NCBI RefSeq assembly: GCF_002878395.1
Contig: NC_061121.1
Span: forward strand, 131,964,238 to 132,028,237
DNA: 64,000 nt
Reading direction: 5' to 3'
Source: Capsicum annuum
Taxonomy: Eukaryota > Streptophyta > Magnoliopsida > Solanales > Solanaceae
The notes below the pieces were generated by a model, which worked only from the letters and a program-made list of their open reading frames with translations, had not been told where the DNA came from and made no database searches. A program made the translations under genes and the position numbers. Shown here one piece after another: positions 24,683 to 37,604 of this stretch (position 1 is the first letter of the stretch; each line of letters starts with the position of its first letter).

Positions 24683-26015
24683 TGCAAGTACTTGGGTTTG
24701 TTTTGTTAGATATAATGTATTTTTGTATTTGTTTTGCAGGAACTAGGTTTTGAAGATGAAAAGAAGAAAAAGAGTTGAAGTAAAGTAGAGGACCCCACTT
24801 ACGGACCCACTTACAGGTCGTAAGTTGCACTTACAACCATCGTAAGTGGCCACATAAGTATCAAAGAAAATTGTTCTAAAAGATTTGAAGTTTGTTCTAA
24901 GAGTTACGAAAGGTTACTTATAGGGCATAAGTACCACTTATGCCCCTCATAAGTACCATCATAAGTAGGTTTTCTACAGCATAGAGATTTGTTCCGAGGA
25001 TTATGATCCACCTAGGGTCCATAGGTTGTACTTATGACTCATAAGTGGGTCTGTAAGTTGTTGCAGACTCTGTTTTCCTTTTTTATTTTAGTTAAAATTT
25101 TTAGGGTTTTAAGGTATTCTATAAATAGCCTTTTGATCTTTTTGTATTATTTGATATACTCTTTATATTCACAACACTATATTGATTCTGAGATTTTTTT
25201 ATCTTTGACTCCCTTGTTCTTGGTCTTTATGGTTGAATATTAATTTGAGATTTTGGTTTTTATTCTTCAATTATTGTAAGATTATTCATATGATTTCTTT
25301 TATTAATTCAGTGGATGTTATTACAAATATGAGTAGTTAAACCACCTAACTAGGATTTTGGAAACCCTGATAGAATAATGAAGTAGAGAAAGTGCAAAGT
25401 CATTCTTGATCAATATTCTTGCATGTATTGTGATATTCTTCGGTGTGATTTCTTTCTTAGTGATGAAAAATGTTAAGAACCTACATGTATTCAATACTTA
25501 CTACAAAAAGAGGTAAAGATTAGGAAAAGAAGACCACAATAGTGATTTCAAACTATCAATATTCATCTAATTAACTTGAAACTCATAAGGTAATAGTTAA
25601 TCTAGGTCCAGCATAAAAGTTAGTAAGACGACACTCTGAGACTCAAAAGGTGAAGAGTGAAATTTACCAAAGATGGTCACAAGACTGTTGACGATACATA
25701 ACTTCTTAAATTCTACATGTACGATATTAGAATAGTTTGATGGAGCAAAATAAGTCTACAAAGTTAAGAAATCAGGTGAAACATAGTTGTAGTATTTATC
25801 TCACATTGATTTCAACCTAAAGAGATCAAAATTTGTTTCTATTAATATTGTTCTCACAAAATCCCCCTACTTTTTTGCATTTTTCCTGCTACTTCAATAA
25901 GTTTGTGATAAAGATTTGACATATTTTCTTGGGGTTTGATCCCAACCTTTGTTGGGTTATATATTTGACAAAAATTGCGTTATTCCACTTGGAGGTGTAA
26001 TCTTGGACCACATCA
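24683..26015 (+). repeat. Element D 5' LTR
   Basis: The last 606 bp (25410-26015) match 29811-30418. The first 727 bp have no partner in the 3' copy and are assigned to the LTR by position. Within 24805-25065 the words CACTTACGG, GTAAGT and CTTATGA/CATAAGT recur in both orientations. It ends CCACATCA; the following TTTGACATGGTT could be a decayed Athila primer site, which is a weak call. Confidence 0.7.
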
Positions 26016-26372
26016 AATTTTGACATGGTTTGAATTGATGTATTGAGTTTATTAAGGTTGTTGATTTTCATTTTTCTACTATTCTTGGGGTTTACACCAG
26101 TGTATCTCTAGTACTCAGAGTCAAGGAAATCCCTTGATCCTACTTGTTTGTGAGCTTGAAATAACCCTACGATAGAATCATAGGATGGCAGGACACAAGC
26201 ATGGAGTTCATTCTGACCCAAATTACTGAAATCCTCAATCTCCACTGGGTGTTCTAGAAATAGTCGCATAAACCATTACTCGATTATTAAATAAAGAAAA
26301 TGTAGGGATATGCTATTCATTGTACAGTGTACGAGGAGAGGGTAAGACATGATGAAGAATGTCGAGTAGAAA

Positions 26373-27210
26373 TTGATAGAGTTAGAAGTGATAGATCTCA
26401 AGCACTCCCAACTTTTCCATATTTCAGTATATGATGATCTGGAGAAAGATTTGGGGTACGTTGAGCCTGTAGAGATAGGAGATATTATTCCTTCTAAGTT
26501 GCCTCATGGGGTGAAGTTTGATAACATGACTGCTATGATCCAATTGCTGAATTTGAAGTGTGTGTTTGCTGGTCTGCCGACTAATGATGCCAACATACAC
26601 ATCATGAATTTTATTGGGATCTGCACTTTGTATAATTTACCTGGGTGAGTTAGGAAGATTTGATACCCAAGTTGTTTCCATTCTCTCTTACTGGTAAAGA
26701 GACATTATGGTTGGGGGAACTATCTCGTGGATCTTTCACTTATTGGAATGGGTTGTAGAAATAGTTCTTCGACCAACTTTTTCAATTGCCTAGAATGCTG
26801 CAATTAAAGAATGAGATTCATAATTTTAGGAAATTGCATTCAAACCATTGTACGAGATATGGTTGAGGTTTAAGAAAAAGTTGATGCTGGTACCTAATCA
26901 CAGAATTTTAGAGAGTAATTTGCTTGAGATATTCTATAGAGCCCTGAATATCAGTACCAAAGTTGTTGCTAATACTAGTAGTAGTGGGGCTTTCATGAGC
27001 CTTAGTTGAAATTTAGCTGTGGAAATCTTAGATTGGGTCACCAATCCAACGGGAGGCAGAAAGAGGAGTCGGTGCCATGCTATTAGTGCTTCTAGTGAGA
27101 ACAAAATCATAGATGATACAATGTCTCAAGAGATTACCCAACTGAGGACAGATATTGGGTTATTATCCAAGAAATTGCAACTATGGATTTAGAAATGATG
27201 AATGTTGTGG
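26373..27210 (+). pseudogene. Element D gag (Athila type)
   Basis: The open part (26373-26648) contains NMTAMIQLLNLKCVFAGLPT and NDANIHIMNFIGICTLYNLP, the Athila/Tat gag signature. In the next frame FPFSLTGKETLWLGEL and SRGSFTYWNGL, a tryptophan-containing gag block, follow with a frameshift at about 26650 and stops. A Ser-rich tail and a nuclear-signal-like GGRKRSR lie at about 27050-27070. The true N-terminus is unclear; sequence resembling gag begins near 26340. Confidence 0.8.
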
Positions 27211-27219
27211 GTGTATAAG

Positions 27220-28110
27220 GTAAATCCCCTAGATTATATGATTATGATATTGAGGAGGAAGCAAAGTAATTGGATAGAGAGATGATAGGTTTCTGATCTA
27301 AGGGCAAAGGGTCTAATCAGGACTTTTGGAACTCGATAAATGTTGAAACTTTTATATGGACAAATATAGGGATTGGGGCAGAGAGAGAGATAGTGACTGA
27401 AGGCAAAATAATGACTTTAAGGAGAAGAGTGGTGCATTTGTTTGCCAGGGAACTGTGATACTAATTAAAGGATGGAAGCTTTACTTGCTAAGCTAGTTAA
27501 GGGCTCAAAGAACTAACAGATTTTCCTAAAGAAGATTAAGGCAAATATTTCAGGACTAAGCCTTAAGGTTAAATCACATGCTACTACGATTAAGAAACTT
27601 GATCACTAGTTTGGTCAGACACCGGCTACATTAAAGAAACGTCAATTGGGCACTCTTTTGAGTAATACAGTGCATAATTCAAAGAACGACAATTATTATT
27701 TAGCTATTACTATTTGGAGTGGTAGGATGCTATAATACCCCTATGCCTGTGGTTGAGAGGTAACGAATGATACTGTGGATGAACTTGAAGCAGAAACTAT
27801 AAAGTTTACGTCTAATGATGAGACAATACAAAAATTAATAGGTGCAAAAAAAAAGAGCTAACAATGATAAAGGGATGGGAAATAAGGACGAAAAAGTCTT
27901 GAAGCCTATTCCACGACCTCCTCCACCTTTTACCCAAAGGTTGAAATAGAAAAAAAAAGGGAAGTATAAAAAGTTAAATACTATGCTAAAGGAGTTGAGC
28001 ATGAACATCCTTCATCTTGAAGCTCTTGAGCAGATACCTAGATATGCAAAGTTTATAAAGGATTTGGTGTCAAAGAAGCGAAATGCCAGTCATGAGGATG
28101 TAGGTTGCAT
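27220..28110 (+). pseudogene. Element D gag-protease linker, decayed
   Basis: Between gag and protease. No long frame is open. Fragments such as LEALEQIPRYAKFIKDLVSK (about 28015-28075) match the helical segment that precedes the protease in Athila-like elements. The rest is Lys/Glu-rich, stop-filled sequence. Confidence 0.6.
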
Positions 28111-28625
28111 TCATCATTGTAGTGCAATTACATCCTAATATCTTGTGCAAAAGAAAGCTGATCCTGGAGCTTTCACTATTCCTTGTACCATTGGGACATC
28201 TAGGTTTGTCAGGGCTTTGTGTGACTTAGATTCCAGCATTAACTTAATAACACTAGAAGTGTTCAAATAATTGGTCTTGAGACCTCCCAAACCCATGACA
28301 ATGTGGTTATTAATGGCGAATCATACAGTTAAAAAACCCATGGGAAAATAATTGGTCATGAGAAATCCCAAACCCATGATAATGTGGTAATTAATGGCGG
28401 ATCATACAGTTAAAAAACCCATAGGCATATTGTTTGTTATTTTAGTTAAAGTGGACAGCTTTATTTTTCAACCGACTTTGTTTTCTTGGATTGTGAGGTT
28501 TATTTTGAGATGCCCATTTTTATCTATGGGTAGAGCATTGAAGGATATGCAAAGAGGTGAGCTTAAGTTCAAATTGAATAATGAGGAAGTCATATTCAAT
28601 GTTCACAAAACTATGAAACAATAGA
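28110..28625 (+). pseudogene. Element D aspartic protease with 81-bp tandem duplication
   Basis: DPGAFTIPCTIGTSRFVRAL leads to the active-site segment CDLDSSINL, where the family has DLG; the glycine has become Asp. The next block is present twice (28265-28345 and 28346-28426), each about 27 codons and ending NHTVKKP or DHTVKKP. The domain finishes with ALKDMQRGELKFKLNNEEVI and FNVHKTMKQ, the usual Athila protease end. The duplication is in phase but would disrupt the fold. A stop lies in each copy. Confidence 0.85.
28265..28426 (+). repeat. 81-bp tandem duplication in D protease
   Basis: AAATAATTGGTC starts each unit (28265 and 28346). The units differ at several positions, so the duplication is not recent. 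Confidence 0.9.
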
Positions 28626-28639
28626 CAGACATGAGGGTG

Positions 28640-29810
28640 GTTTCGGTAATAAACTAAATTGATGACCCTGGAGGCAAAACTTATGGCTACCTTGATGAAG
28701 TCTGAGTAATCAAGCTACCCACACCGTTCCGCAAAGTCAAATCGGGTGCTGCTTGGAAGACAACCCAAGATATATTGTTATTTTTGCATTTGTGATAATT
28801 CTTATTAGTGTGATTGGCATCAGATATACTCACCTAAGGTGCCACAGGTATGCTCATAACAATATTGCTTTGTAGATGCCCAATGCATTGGGAACAATAT
28901 ATCTCTATTCGATGGGGGTGGGGATACTTGTGGGTGTAGATGTCGTCTTGGGGTTTTTTATTGACGTTTCTTTTTCCCTCGGAGACTTTTTTTAATATAG
29001 CCAGTATATTTAGTTCATATTTTTTTGTTTATGTTTAATTAAAAGAAAATAAGGAACCTGAGTACAGTCGACATGTTTTTTTTGTGGTATAAATATTGTT
29101 TAAAAATGAAACCCTTCCAAAATTTTTGTGAACTGTGTAATGTAAATATCGTGTGATAGCCGTGTGAATCTTGTCATGGCATTAGTATTAGGGACAAAGT
29201 AAATATAGCATACCATTGCATGAACTGGATAGGTAGTAGTCGGTGACATAACCCATTACCATGTGCATGTGAGGTACTTACCTAGTTTCCTTTGTGCATT
29301 TAATCCATAACTTGTCTGGTTAGTCTTGCCTAGGTTGTAGGATAGTTGGTTAGGAAGTAATCTTAGGTCATTTTTTATTTAGTCCACTCTTATCCTAAAT
29401 GACTATCCAAATGTGAAAAAGTATCCCTTGATCCTTAATTTAACTCTACATTGACCCATTTTCTTGTTTTCACCTTGTCCCCAATTCAATTACAATGAAC
29501 CTATTTTAGCTCTAATCCCTCCTTGGACATTGTGTACCTCAACTATGGAAAATAGCTAAGTTAAGGGTGGCTATCATAGGGTATGTAGTTAAGATTGTGT
29601 ATGAAGAAGGGTTTGAATAAGAGAAAAGAAAGTAGGGTTGGGTGTGGTAAAAAGAATAAAATGAAAAAAATAGAAAAACAAAATGAATAAAAGAAAAAGA
29701 ATATAAAAACATAAAGAAATCACGCCCAACCTGAATAAAATAATAGAGAAGTAAAAGAAAATTGGTTGAGAAATGGAGCCTAAATGTAAGTGTAGTGTCA
29801 AGGAGGGTAA
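28640..29810 (+). other. Element D 3' non-coding region
   Basis: Follows the protease directly. Short coding-like ends (ATGGGGGTGGGGA at about 28911, a possible purine tract) and an A/G-rich stretch at 29590-29770 are seen. No RT or integrase motif occurs on either strand. In Athila-like elements such DNA lies between the last ORF and the 3' LTR. Confidence 0.55.
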
Positions 29811-30418
29811 TCAATATTCTTGCATCTTTTGTGATCTTCTTTGGTGTGATTGATTTCTTAATGAAGAAAGAGATTAAAAATCGGCATGTATTCAATAATT
29901 ACTCTAGAAGAGGTAGAGATTAGGAAAACAAGATCACAACATCGACTTGAAGCTATCAACCTTTATATAATTAACTTGACACTCAAAAGGTAATAGTTAA
30001 TCTGGGATCCAGGATAAGAGTTAGTAAGGCAACACTCTGAGAAAAAAAGTGAAGAATGAAATTTACTAAATACGTCCACAAGATGGTCGGTGATACATAA
30101 CTTGTCAGATTCTGGATGCAAAGTATTAGAATAGTTTGATGGAGCATAATAAGTCTACGGAGTTGGGAAGTCAGAAAGAACATAGTCCTAGTAGTCCTCT
30201 CATATTGATTTCAACCCAAAGAAATCATGATTTGTTACTATTGACACTATTCTCACAAAATCCCCCTATTTAATTTCCTGCATTTTTTCGGATACTTCAA
30301 CAAGTTCATGATAAAGATTTGGCCTATTCTCTTTGGGTTCGACCCCAACCTTTCTTAGGTTATATATTTGACAATTACCGCGTTATACCTCTTGGAGGTG
30401 TAATCTTAGATGACATCA
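29811..30418 (+). repeat. Element D 3' LTR, 5'-truncated
   Basis: Matches 25410-26015 from TCAATATTCTTGCAT to ACATCA. The part equivalent to the first 727 bp of the 5' LTR is missing. Confidence 0.85.
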
Positions 30419-31500
30419 GAACAAAACCTCCTAATAGCCCTAACTAGATTAGAGATAGTCTCCTTAACATAAGACAACCTCTCATCTAAATAGACTGAAT
30501 CCTAACGAATAACATAAGACTCATTTGGAATGTAATGCTGAAGCATAGAAACATTAAAAACTGGACAAACAACTGATAAATCTGGAGGCAATACGAACTC
30601 ATAAGTCACATCCTCAATAGTCAAAAGGATATGAAAAGGTTTAATATACCTGGGTCTAAGTTTTCCCCTCTTCACAAACCATCACCAACACTAAATCTCA
30701 AGCAATGAAGTTTATGATCCATATAGCACTTCTCGCTACTCTGAGCCGCTCGAGGTCTATCTTGAATAATCTAAACTCTATCTAAGGACTCATACAGTAA
30801 GTCCATACCTCGAGGTCTAATCTTAGAAATATCAAACCAACCAACTGGAGAGCGACAACGCCTACCATATAAAGCCTCAAAAAGAGTCATCTCAATACTG
30901 AAATGGTAGCTATTATTAGTGGTAGATATTATTATAAGAAAACTTTGCTAAATCTAGATACTACTCCTACTATCCTCCAAAGAACATCACACAAGCATTG
31001 AGCATAGCCTCCAAAACTTGAATAGTTCGCTCTGACTGACCATCAGTCTGGGGGTGAACTGGCAGTTTTAAGATCAATCCGGGAACCCAACTCCTCCTGA
31101 AAAGTCTTCCAAAAGTGAGATGTGAACATTGAACCTCGATATGAGATAATAGACAATGCAACACCATGAAGATGAACTATCTCACAATATAGATACGAGC
31201 CAACCTCTCGGCACTAAAGAATCTTGAATCAGAATAAAATGAGCAGATATAGTCAGTCGATCTACGATGACCCAAACACTATTGGAACCACAAAAATTAC
31301 AAGGTAACCCAATCACCAAGTCCATATTGATCCATTCCCATTTCCACCCGAGAATGGGTTACCTCTGAATCAAATCATCAGGTATTAAATACTCAATCTT
31401 AACCTACTGACAACACAAGCAACAAACTATAAAATTTTCTATATCCTTCTTCATATCACCCCACAAGTAATGTTATCTCAAATTATGATACATCATAGTC
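30419..31500 (-). pseudogene. Element C integrase
   Basis: Minus-strand remnant resuming after D. Visible are the C-terminal KRGKLRPRYI-type segment (about 30630-30670), TDGQSERTIQVLEAMLNAC containing the catalytic Glu (30985-31045), and the zinc-finger CLCCQ-VKI (about 31395-31430). YHNLR followed by WGD lies near 31460-31480. Stops are frequent, and only a 65-residue stretch (30970-31167) stays open. Confidence 0.78.
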
Positions 31501-31849
31501 ACTCTCGAATGGACAAAATATCTAGAATAATCAGCCTCCTCCAAAATAAATCTAATCTAGTCACCTGATATCGATACGCAAACTCAGCCTCCAATCCTCA
31601 AAACACCATCAGAATCAAGCGAGACTTCCTTAGCCTCACCATTTAACACCTTATCTGGAATCACTCTCAATCTAACATTATCAAACTAATGAGCCCAAAT
31701 CTGTTCCATTAAGGAAGACATAGCCTCAAAAAATGCCAAACACATCTAGGCTCGAGACATCAAGCCTAATCATCTATTTAGCTAAGGACTAAACCTGCAA
31801 GGCCAAAGGTCTTTCCTGAGTCAAAAGATGTGTCAAGCAATCCATAATA

Positions 31850-32782
31850 GTCAACCTATGGATCAAGGCATCTGCAACCACATTAGCCTTGCCCGAATGA
31901 TAGAGAACGGTTAATGTATAATCCTTAAGTAACTCAACCCGCCTACGCTGCCTCATATTAAGAACTTATTGAGTACAAAAATACTGGAGGCTATGATGAT
32001 TTGAGAGAATCTTACATCGGACTCTGTACAAGTAGGGCTCCATAACTTCAAAGAAAAAATAACTGTGCACAACTCCAAATAATGGGTAGGGTAATTCCGT
32101 TCATGGGGATTCAACCGATAAGACGTAGACATACTTACTTTACCCTTCTATATTAACACAATACCTAAACCAACACCTGAAGTATCACAAAAGATGATAA
32201 ATCCCATACCCTCCCTGGGTAAAGTCAAGATAGGAACCGAAGTCAACAAATCCTTGAGCTTTTAAAAGCTCACCTCACAAGCATTAGAACACTAAAAAGA
32301 AATATTTTTCTGAGTCAACTAGGTCAAAGGATTTGTATTATATGACAAACCCTCCACAAAACACCGATAGTAGCCTGCTAAACCAATAATACTCCAAATC
32401 TTAATAGGAGAAGTAGGCCTAGCCCAATCATAAACTACTGCACTTTTGGTCAGATCGACCAAAATACCATCCTTGGTCACCACATGACCTTAGAAAAAAA
32501 AGACTCCAACCAAAACTCATACATGGAGAACCTAGCATACAACCTCTCATCCCTCAGCCTTCGAAGTACAATTCACAAATACTCCTCATGGTCAGCCTTA
32601 CTCTTGGAATAAACCAAGATATCATTTATAAACACAATGATAAAAAAGTTAATATAAGACTGAAATACCCAATTCATCAACTCCATGAATGCAATTGGGG
32701 CATTGGCGAACCCTAAAGACATGACCAAGAGCTCATAATAAATGTACCGAGTTTGAAAAGTTATCTTTGGAATGTCTAAAGT
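31850..32782 (-). pseudogene. Element C RNase H and C-terminal half of RT
   Basis: RNase H is at about 31930-32330, with the HLR/YQ-like and ELC-VIF pattern heavily interrupted. RT fragments at 32400-32782 read in the minus frame LDIPKITFQTRY, LLVMSLGFANAP and FFIIVFINDILVYS. The active-site motif is FIND, so the first Asp of the pair has become Asn. The frame is cut at 32783 by element E and continues at 43401. Confidence 0.78.
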
Positions 32783-34918
32783 TGTAATACCCTGTAAGAC
32801 CCTAAGCTCAGTTTAGTTATAGTTGCCTATTTAAGCGGTCCAAGGCTTGAAATTTTGACTAAGTATTAAAGACACAGTTATTTTTAAGGCCACTAAACTT
32901 TGATGACTTTTATTTTGGCCTTCCCGACCCCAAGATAATGGTTTTTGAGTTGATTTATGTTCAGGGTTGTTAAAAGTGTATTTCGAGAGAGTTTTGGGAT
33001 TTTTCAATAGGGATTGAGATATGTTTTTACCATAGAAGAAGTGACCCCACCAATATAGGACCACGTCATGAGGGCTAGTCCGTCGAACAGGGCCCGCATT
33101 GTGAGGTCCATTCCATCGGGATAGAGTTTGCATCACAAGGTTATGTATTTCCAACATTATTATTTAAGGGGACAAGGGGAACTTTGGACCTTTCCCCTCA
33201 ACCCTAATCATCCAAAACATGACTCATTACCCTCAAAAGGTAAATCACGTAGAAACCCTCCTCCATCCTAAGAATGAAATAATTCAAGTTTCTCTTTCTA
33301 AAAACCCAAGAGTTCAAGCTTTCCAGTTCAACCATTCCTCAAGAATCTTATTATAGAGGTATGTGGGGTATTGATAAATGGGTCCCTTTCACCCATTGAA
33401 CCTAAAAAACCCTCTTCTTGATTAAAGTATGAGTTTTTCCTTCATTATGGGATTTCACATGTTCAACATGAGTTCAATTCATGTTTTTCCCTAGTAAATT
33501 GAACTAAATTCATGTCATCACATGGTCCCATGCAAATTAGGTCTTGTAATTCTTTGGATTTTAAGTCCTTATGCATATTTTTATTGAATCCATGTATTTA
33601 TGAATTTAAAGCATGTAAGCATGTTGTTTTCCCATTATTTACACCTTTCCATGTTCAAATTCATGTACATTAGTGGTTATTGAAATTTACTACCTTTGGG
33701 TCTCTGAATTATGATTTCATATTACTGTTAAAATATTGTTTTTGCATTTTTATAGTCATTCAATGTTGGCAGGTTATGAACACTCAATATTTATATGTTT
33801 TACATATCTCTATTTTCAAGTAACAATTCAGTAAAACCATGGTTTTAATATTATATTCAGAATGTCATATTCATGCTGAGCACATATAAGTACAGTATCA
33901 TGTCATGTTAAATGACTAAGAACACCAGTGACATTTCGTTGGGTGTAATATTTAGCACCAAGTGAATATAGAGATGGCGTCTTCCCTGTCAGTTAGGTAT
34001 AAGATATTAGTAGCAGTCCCTAAGTTCCATACCTATGGTTCCACTATAGATTATGAGGGGTCCCTCGTCAATTAGGCATGACACCCTCATCCTTCGAGAC
34101 ATCAGCCTAGTAGATCCACATTGTCAGTCATGTGTTGGTACCTTGGGAAGGTACCACCACCCTTCCAACTGGGGTTACAAGTTGGACCCCAATAGATCAG
34201 ATTAGGGCATATCAATTATAGCTAACTACCATAATCTCGGTGTAGTATTTAGGGTAGATTAGTTCAGGTTTGCATGAACAAGTGTATAATTTCAAATGTA
34301 CAGATTTAGTCATAAATATTTTAAATTATTTCAGTACAAGTTTTTACCTGGTCTTGCATTCTCAGTTTATATATTATGTATTCATGTTCAGATACTTTAT
34401 ATATTTTGGTTAGTCCATGCCTCACGTACTAGTACATTCAAATTACTGATCACATACTTTTCTCTTATGCTATGTTGTTTTATAACATAGGTTTGGACGC
34501 ACAGTTTGTCGGCTATTCTTATACAGCTTAGTAGTTTCTATAGCAGTATTAGTGAGTCCTCATCCATTGAGGATATAGTAGTTTATTTTTTTCATTTCCA
34601 TATTTCATTATGATTTAGTTAGTTAGAGCTAGTTGGGGGCATGTCCCATTAGCTCCTCAAGGTGTTTAGAGGCTTTCAGACAGATAGTCAGTCAGACAGT
34701 TAGACAGTTGTTCAACTTTTAGTATTTTTAGTTATTTCCAAATAGGTCATTTACATATGCATTTTAGTATTTTAGTTGACATTATCATATCAGTTTTTTA
34801 TTTTTACATTTTGTATTATTATCATTTACTCAGTGCTCTACCAACGCATAGTTAGCTTGTGGTCACTTGTGGTCGTAAGCATCGTGTTGCAACTAGAGGG
34901 TAGCCTTGGGTCGTGAAA
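32783..34918 (+). repeat. Element E 5' LTR
   Basis: About 2.14 kb from TGTAATACCCTGTAAGACCC to GGGTCGTGAAA; the exact 3' edge within the A run is uncertain. It matches 41248-43400, with an insertion of about 7 bp near the start. CATGAGGGCTAGTCCGTC-type words lie at 33060-33130. Confidence 0.88.
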
Positions 34919-34923
34919 AAACT

Positions 34924-35070
34924 TGGTATCAGATCCTAAGGGCTTAAAGTGTCCTAGGGTATCTGAAATCCATGTTGAGTAGAGTCTTGTACATGGGTAT
35001 GAACCGTGCCACACTTATGGACAAAAGGCTATGAGATATTTTTTGGGAAGTTTCCTTTCTTTCAATATTT
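34924..35070 (+). other. Element E primer-binding site and leader
   Basis: TGGTATCAGATCC differs by one base from the initiator Met-tRNA site. The leader keeps AGAGTCTTGTACATGGGTAT, GTGCCACACTTATGG and AGGCTATGAGA, in line with leaders A, B, G and I. Confidence 0.83.
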
Positions 35071-35136
35071 GTGATATGAAAGAGAATAAGCTCTAGTTCA
35101 TTTCTTTTTATAACTCATACTTCATTTTATTTATAG

Positions 35137-36190
35137 ATAATTCCTCCTAGAATAAACAATGGAAGAAGGAATAGGGATCAGCCTGCACCACCACCTATTC
35201 AGGAAGATCCCCTGAATTACACTATTTGTCATGCTAAGTTCAGGGCTACTTTTATGGCCTTAGCCCATTCTGTAGATGCTCAGAATAATCAATAGGCTAT
35301 TGCCCCAGCCAATCTAGTGGAAAATATAACTGCAAATAGGATTCAAGATTTTACTCGGATGAATCCCCCTTTGTTTTTTGGATCCAAGTCTGAGAAAGAT
35401 CTACAGGAGTTTCTGGATAGGGTGTAGAAGGTGACTAATATCATGGGTGTCACTTCAAATGAGAGTTCATAATTGATTGCATATTAGTTGTAGGGAGTAG
35501 CGCACACCTGGTTTAAGCAGTGGAAAGAAGATAGAGGTGTGGAAGTAGAGCCTATAGAGTGGGAAGAGTTTGCTACGACCATCCTAGATAGGTTCTTTCC
35601 TCTAGAGTTGAAGAAAGCTAAGGTCCTGTAGTTTATAAACTTTAAGTGGGTAAGTACGAGCATGAAGGAGTACTCACTTAAGTTCACTCAGTTGGTGAGG
35701 TATGCTCCTTTGGTGGTAGGTGACATTAGGTCTAAGATGAGTAAGTTCAAGTCTGGTGTATCTAATGGTGTGGTTAAGGAGTGTAGCACTGCTATGTTGA
35801 TTAAGGAGATGGATTTATCTAGACTCATGGTCCATGCCTAACAGATTGAGGAGGAGAAGCTTAAAGAGCAAGAGAGAGAGAATAAAAATGCCAGAACAGG
35901 TAGTTTCAACTTTTTTCATCCAAGGTCAAAAAGTAGTAAACGTTCTCGGTTCTGCTAGAGATTTTCTACCCCACCACCATCTTCATCTAGTGCACCAATT
36001 CCTTAGTTCCTTTAGGATAGTTGGGATAGAGCGCCAGACTTTAAGTCCTAAGGTAGTGTGAATAGTAGTTGTACCAATCTGCTCTGCAGGAAATATGGTA
36101 AGAATCATCTGGATAAATACAGGGCTGGTAGTGATGTGTGTTTTGGATGTGGAAAGACAGGACACAGGATTAGGATTTCCCAGTAGGTAT
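35137..36190 (+). pseudogene. Element E gag
   Basis: One frame from ATA (in place of ATG) at 35137, reading IIPPRINNGRRNRDQPAPPP. RIQDFTRMNPPLFFGSKSEK and the FLDRV, TWFKQWKED and FPLELKKAK blocks of Retrotrans_gag follow. About nine stops interrupt, mostly TAG at expected Gln or Trp codons. Two zinc-binding motifs close it: a decayed first (CRKYGKNHLDKY, two Cys lost, 36084-36120) and CFGCGKTGH with its last Cys replaced (36138-36175). Confidence 0.84.
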
Positions 36191-36329
36191 GTAGAAGGGT
36201 AGAAATGATCGCTAGTAGGGTAAAACTAATTCTTCAACAACACCAGCAGGTCGCCCAACTCAGCATGGTGCCACTTCTAGTGCCACCAGTGGCCAACACC
36301 AGAACAGGCTATATACTTTCTAGACTCGA

Positions 36330-36640
36330 CATAATCAGGAAAGTTATCCTAACATAGTTATAGGTACATTGCAAGTCTTCTATCTTCTTGTGTATGCATT
36401 GTTAGATCCTAGAGATTTACTTTCTTTTATGAATCCTTACATAGTTGTAGACTTCGGTATCAGTCCTGAAATATTTATAGCTTTTTCGGAGTCTACCCCA
36501 GTGGGTAAGTCTATTATAGCCAGACAGGTGTATAGAAATTGCCCTTTCACCGTATCTCATAAAGTTACTTCAGTTGATCTTGTAGAGTTAGAGATAATTA
36601 ATTTTGATGTCATTCTTAGCATGGATTGACTCCACTCATT
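36330..36640 (+). pseudogene. Element E aspartic protease
   Basis: YALLDPRDLLSFMNPYIVVD keeps the Asp but not the following Gly (DPR, as in A). VGKSIIARQVYRNCPFTVS and INFDVILSMD follow, with a stop replacing the Trp of the final motif. The frame differs from gag. Confidence 0.84.
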
Positions 36641-36849
36641 TTATACTTTAGTCGATTACAGAAATAGAATTGTTCAGTTTTAGTTTCCTTATAATCCAGT
36701 TATTGAATAGAGGGGTAGCACAGAAAGTGTTTAGAGGTCAGCTTATTTCCTATCTTAAGGCAAGAAAAATAATATTAAAGGGGTTTATTTACCATCTCGT
36801 ATAAGTTAAGGACAGAAATTCTGATACCCTGAGTCTTGAGTCAGTTTCA

Positions 36850-37604
36850 GTGATAAGGGAATTTCCAGATGTATTTCCCAAGGATCTTTCCAAAATTCCT
36901 CCTAAAAGGGAGATTGACTTCAGAATAGATCTCCTTCTAGACACCCAACCTATCTCTATTCCACCCTATAGAATGGCTCCAACCAAGCTTAAGGGGATAA
37001 AATATCAGTTAAAGGACCTCTTAGATAAGGGTTTCATCCGGCTTAGTATTTTCTTATGGGGTGCTCTTGTATATTCGTGCACAAGAAAGATGGGTCTCTT
37101 AGAATATGCTTTCACTACCGTCAGTTGGACAAAGCCACCATCAAGAATAAGTATCCTATCACCAAAATTGATGACTTGTTCGACCAACTTCAGGGCACAG
37201 GTTATTTCTTTAAGATAAACCTCAGATTCGGCTATCATCAGCTTAGAGTCATAGAATATGACATTCTGAAGACAACTTTCAGAACTAGGTATGGTCAATT
37301 TGAATTTCTAATTATGTCTTTTGGACTAATGAATACCCCTGCAACTTTTATGGACTTGATAAATAGGGTTTTCAAGCAGTACTTGGACATATTTGTCATA
37401 GTATTCATTCATGGCATCCTTGTCTATTCACGTAGTAAGAAAGATTACGTAGACCATCTAAGAGTTATATTGCAGACCCTTAGACATCATCAGTTGTTCG
37501 CCAAGTTTAGAAAGTGCAAATTTTGGCTAAGGTCATTATCTTTAATTTGTCATATAGTTTTTGGTGATGGCATCCGAGTTGACCCTCAAAAGATGAAAGC
37601 GTGA
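36850..37604 (+). pseudogene. Element E reverse transcriptase, active site lost
   Basis: EFPDVFPKDLSKIPPKREID, YRMAPTKLKGIKYQLKDLLD and KGFIRLS read in one frame. After a frameshift near 37056-37070, [59 protein letters not shown] and [16 protein letters not shown] follow. The catalytic pair of FIDD in A and B reads HG here, so this RT cannot be active. The ID of the IDLRSG strand is IN. Confidence 0.9.

Larger units (their letters stand above)
24683..30418 (+). mobile_element. Element D: Athila-like Ty3/gypsy deletion derivative
   Basis: Plus-strand element with an Athila-type gag and protease between direct repeats (25410-26015 and 29811-30418). No RT, RNase H or integrase is present: about 20 codons after the protease the sequence passes to 3' non-coding DNA. 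The left edge is the TG at 24683, judged from where element C sequence ends; no target duplication could be confirmed (AATAA and GAACA). Element C integrase resumes at 30419. Confidence 0.78.

Noticed and set aside
29539..29895. Hydrophobic minus-strand frame of 118 codons (Phe/Leu/Ser-rich)
   Set aside because: Complement of an A/G-rich non-coding stretch in element D; the apparent membrane segments are a composition effect.
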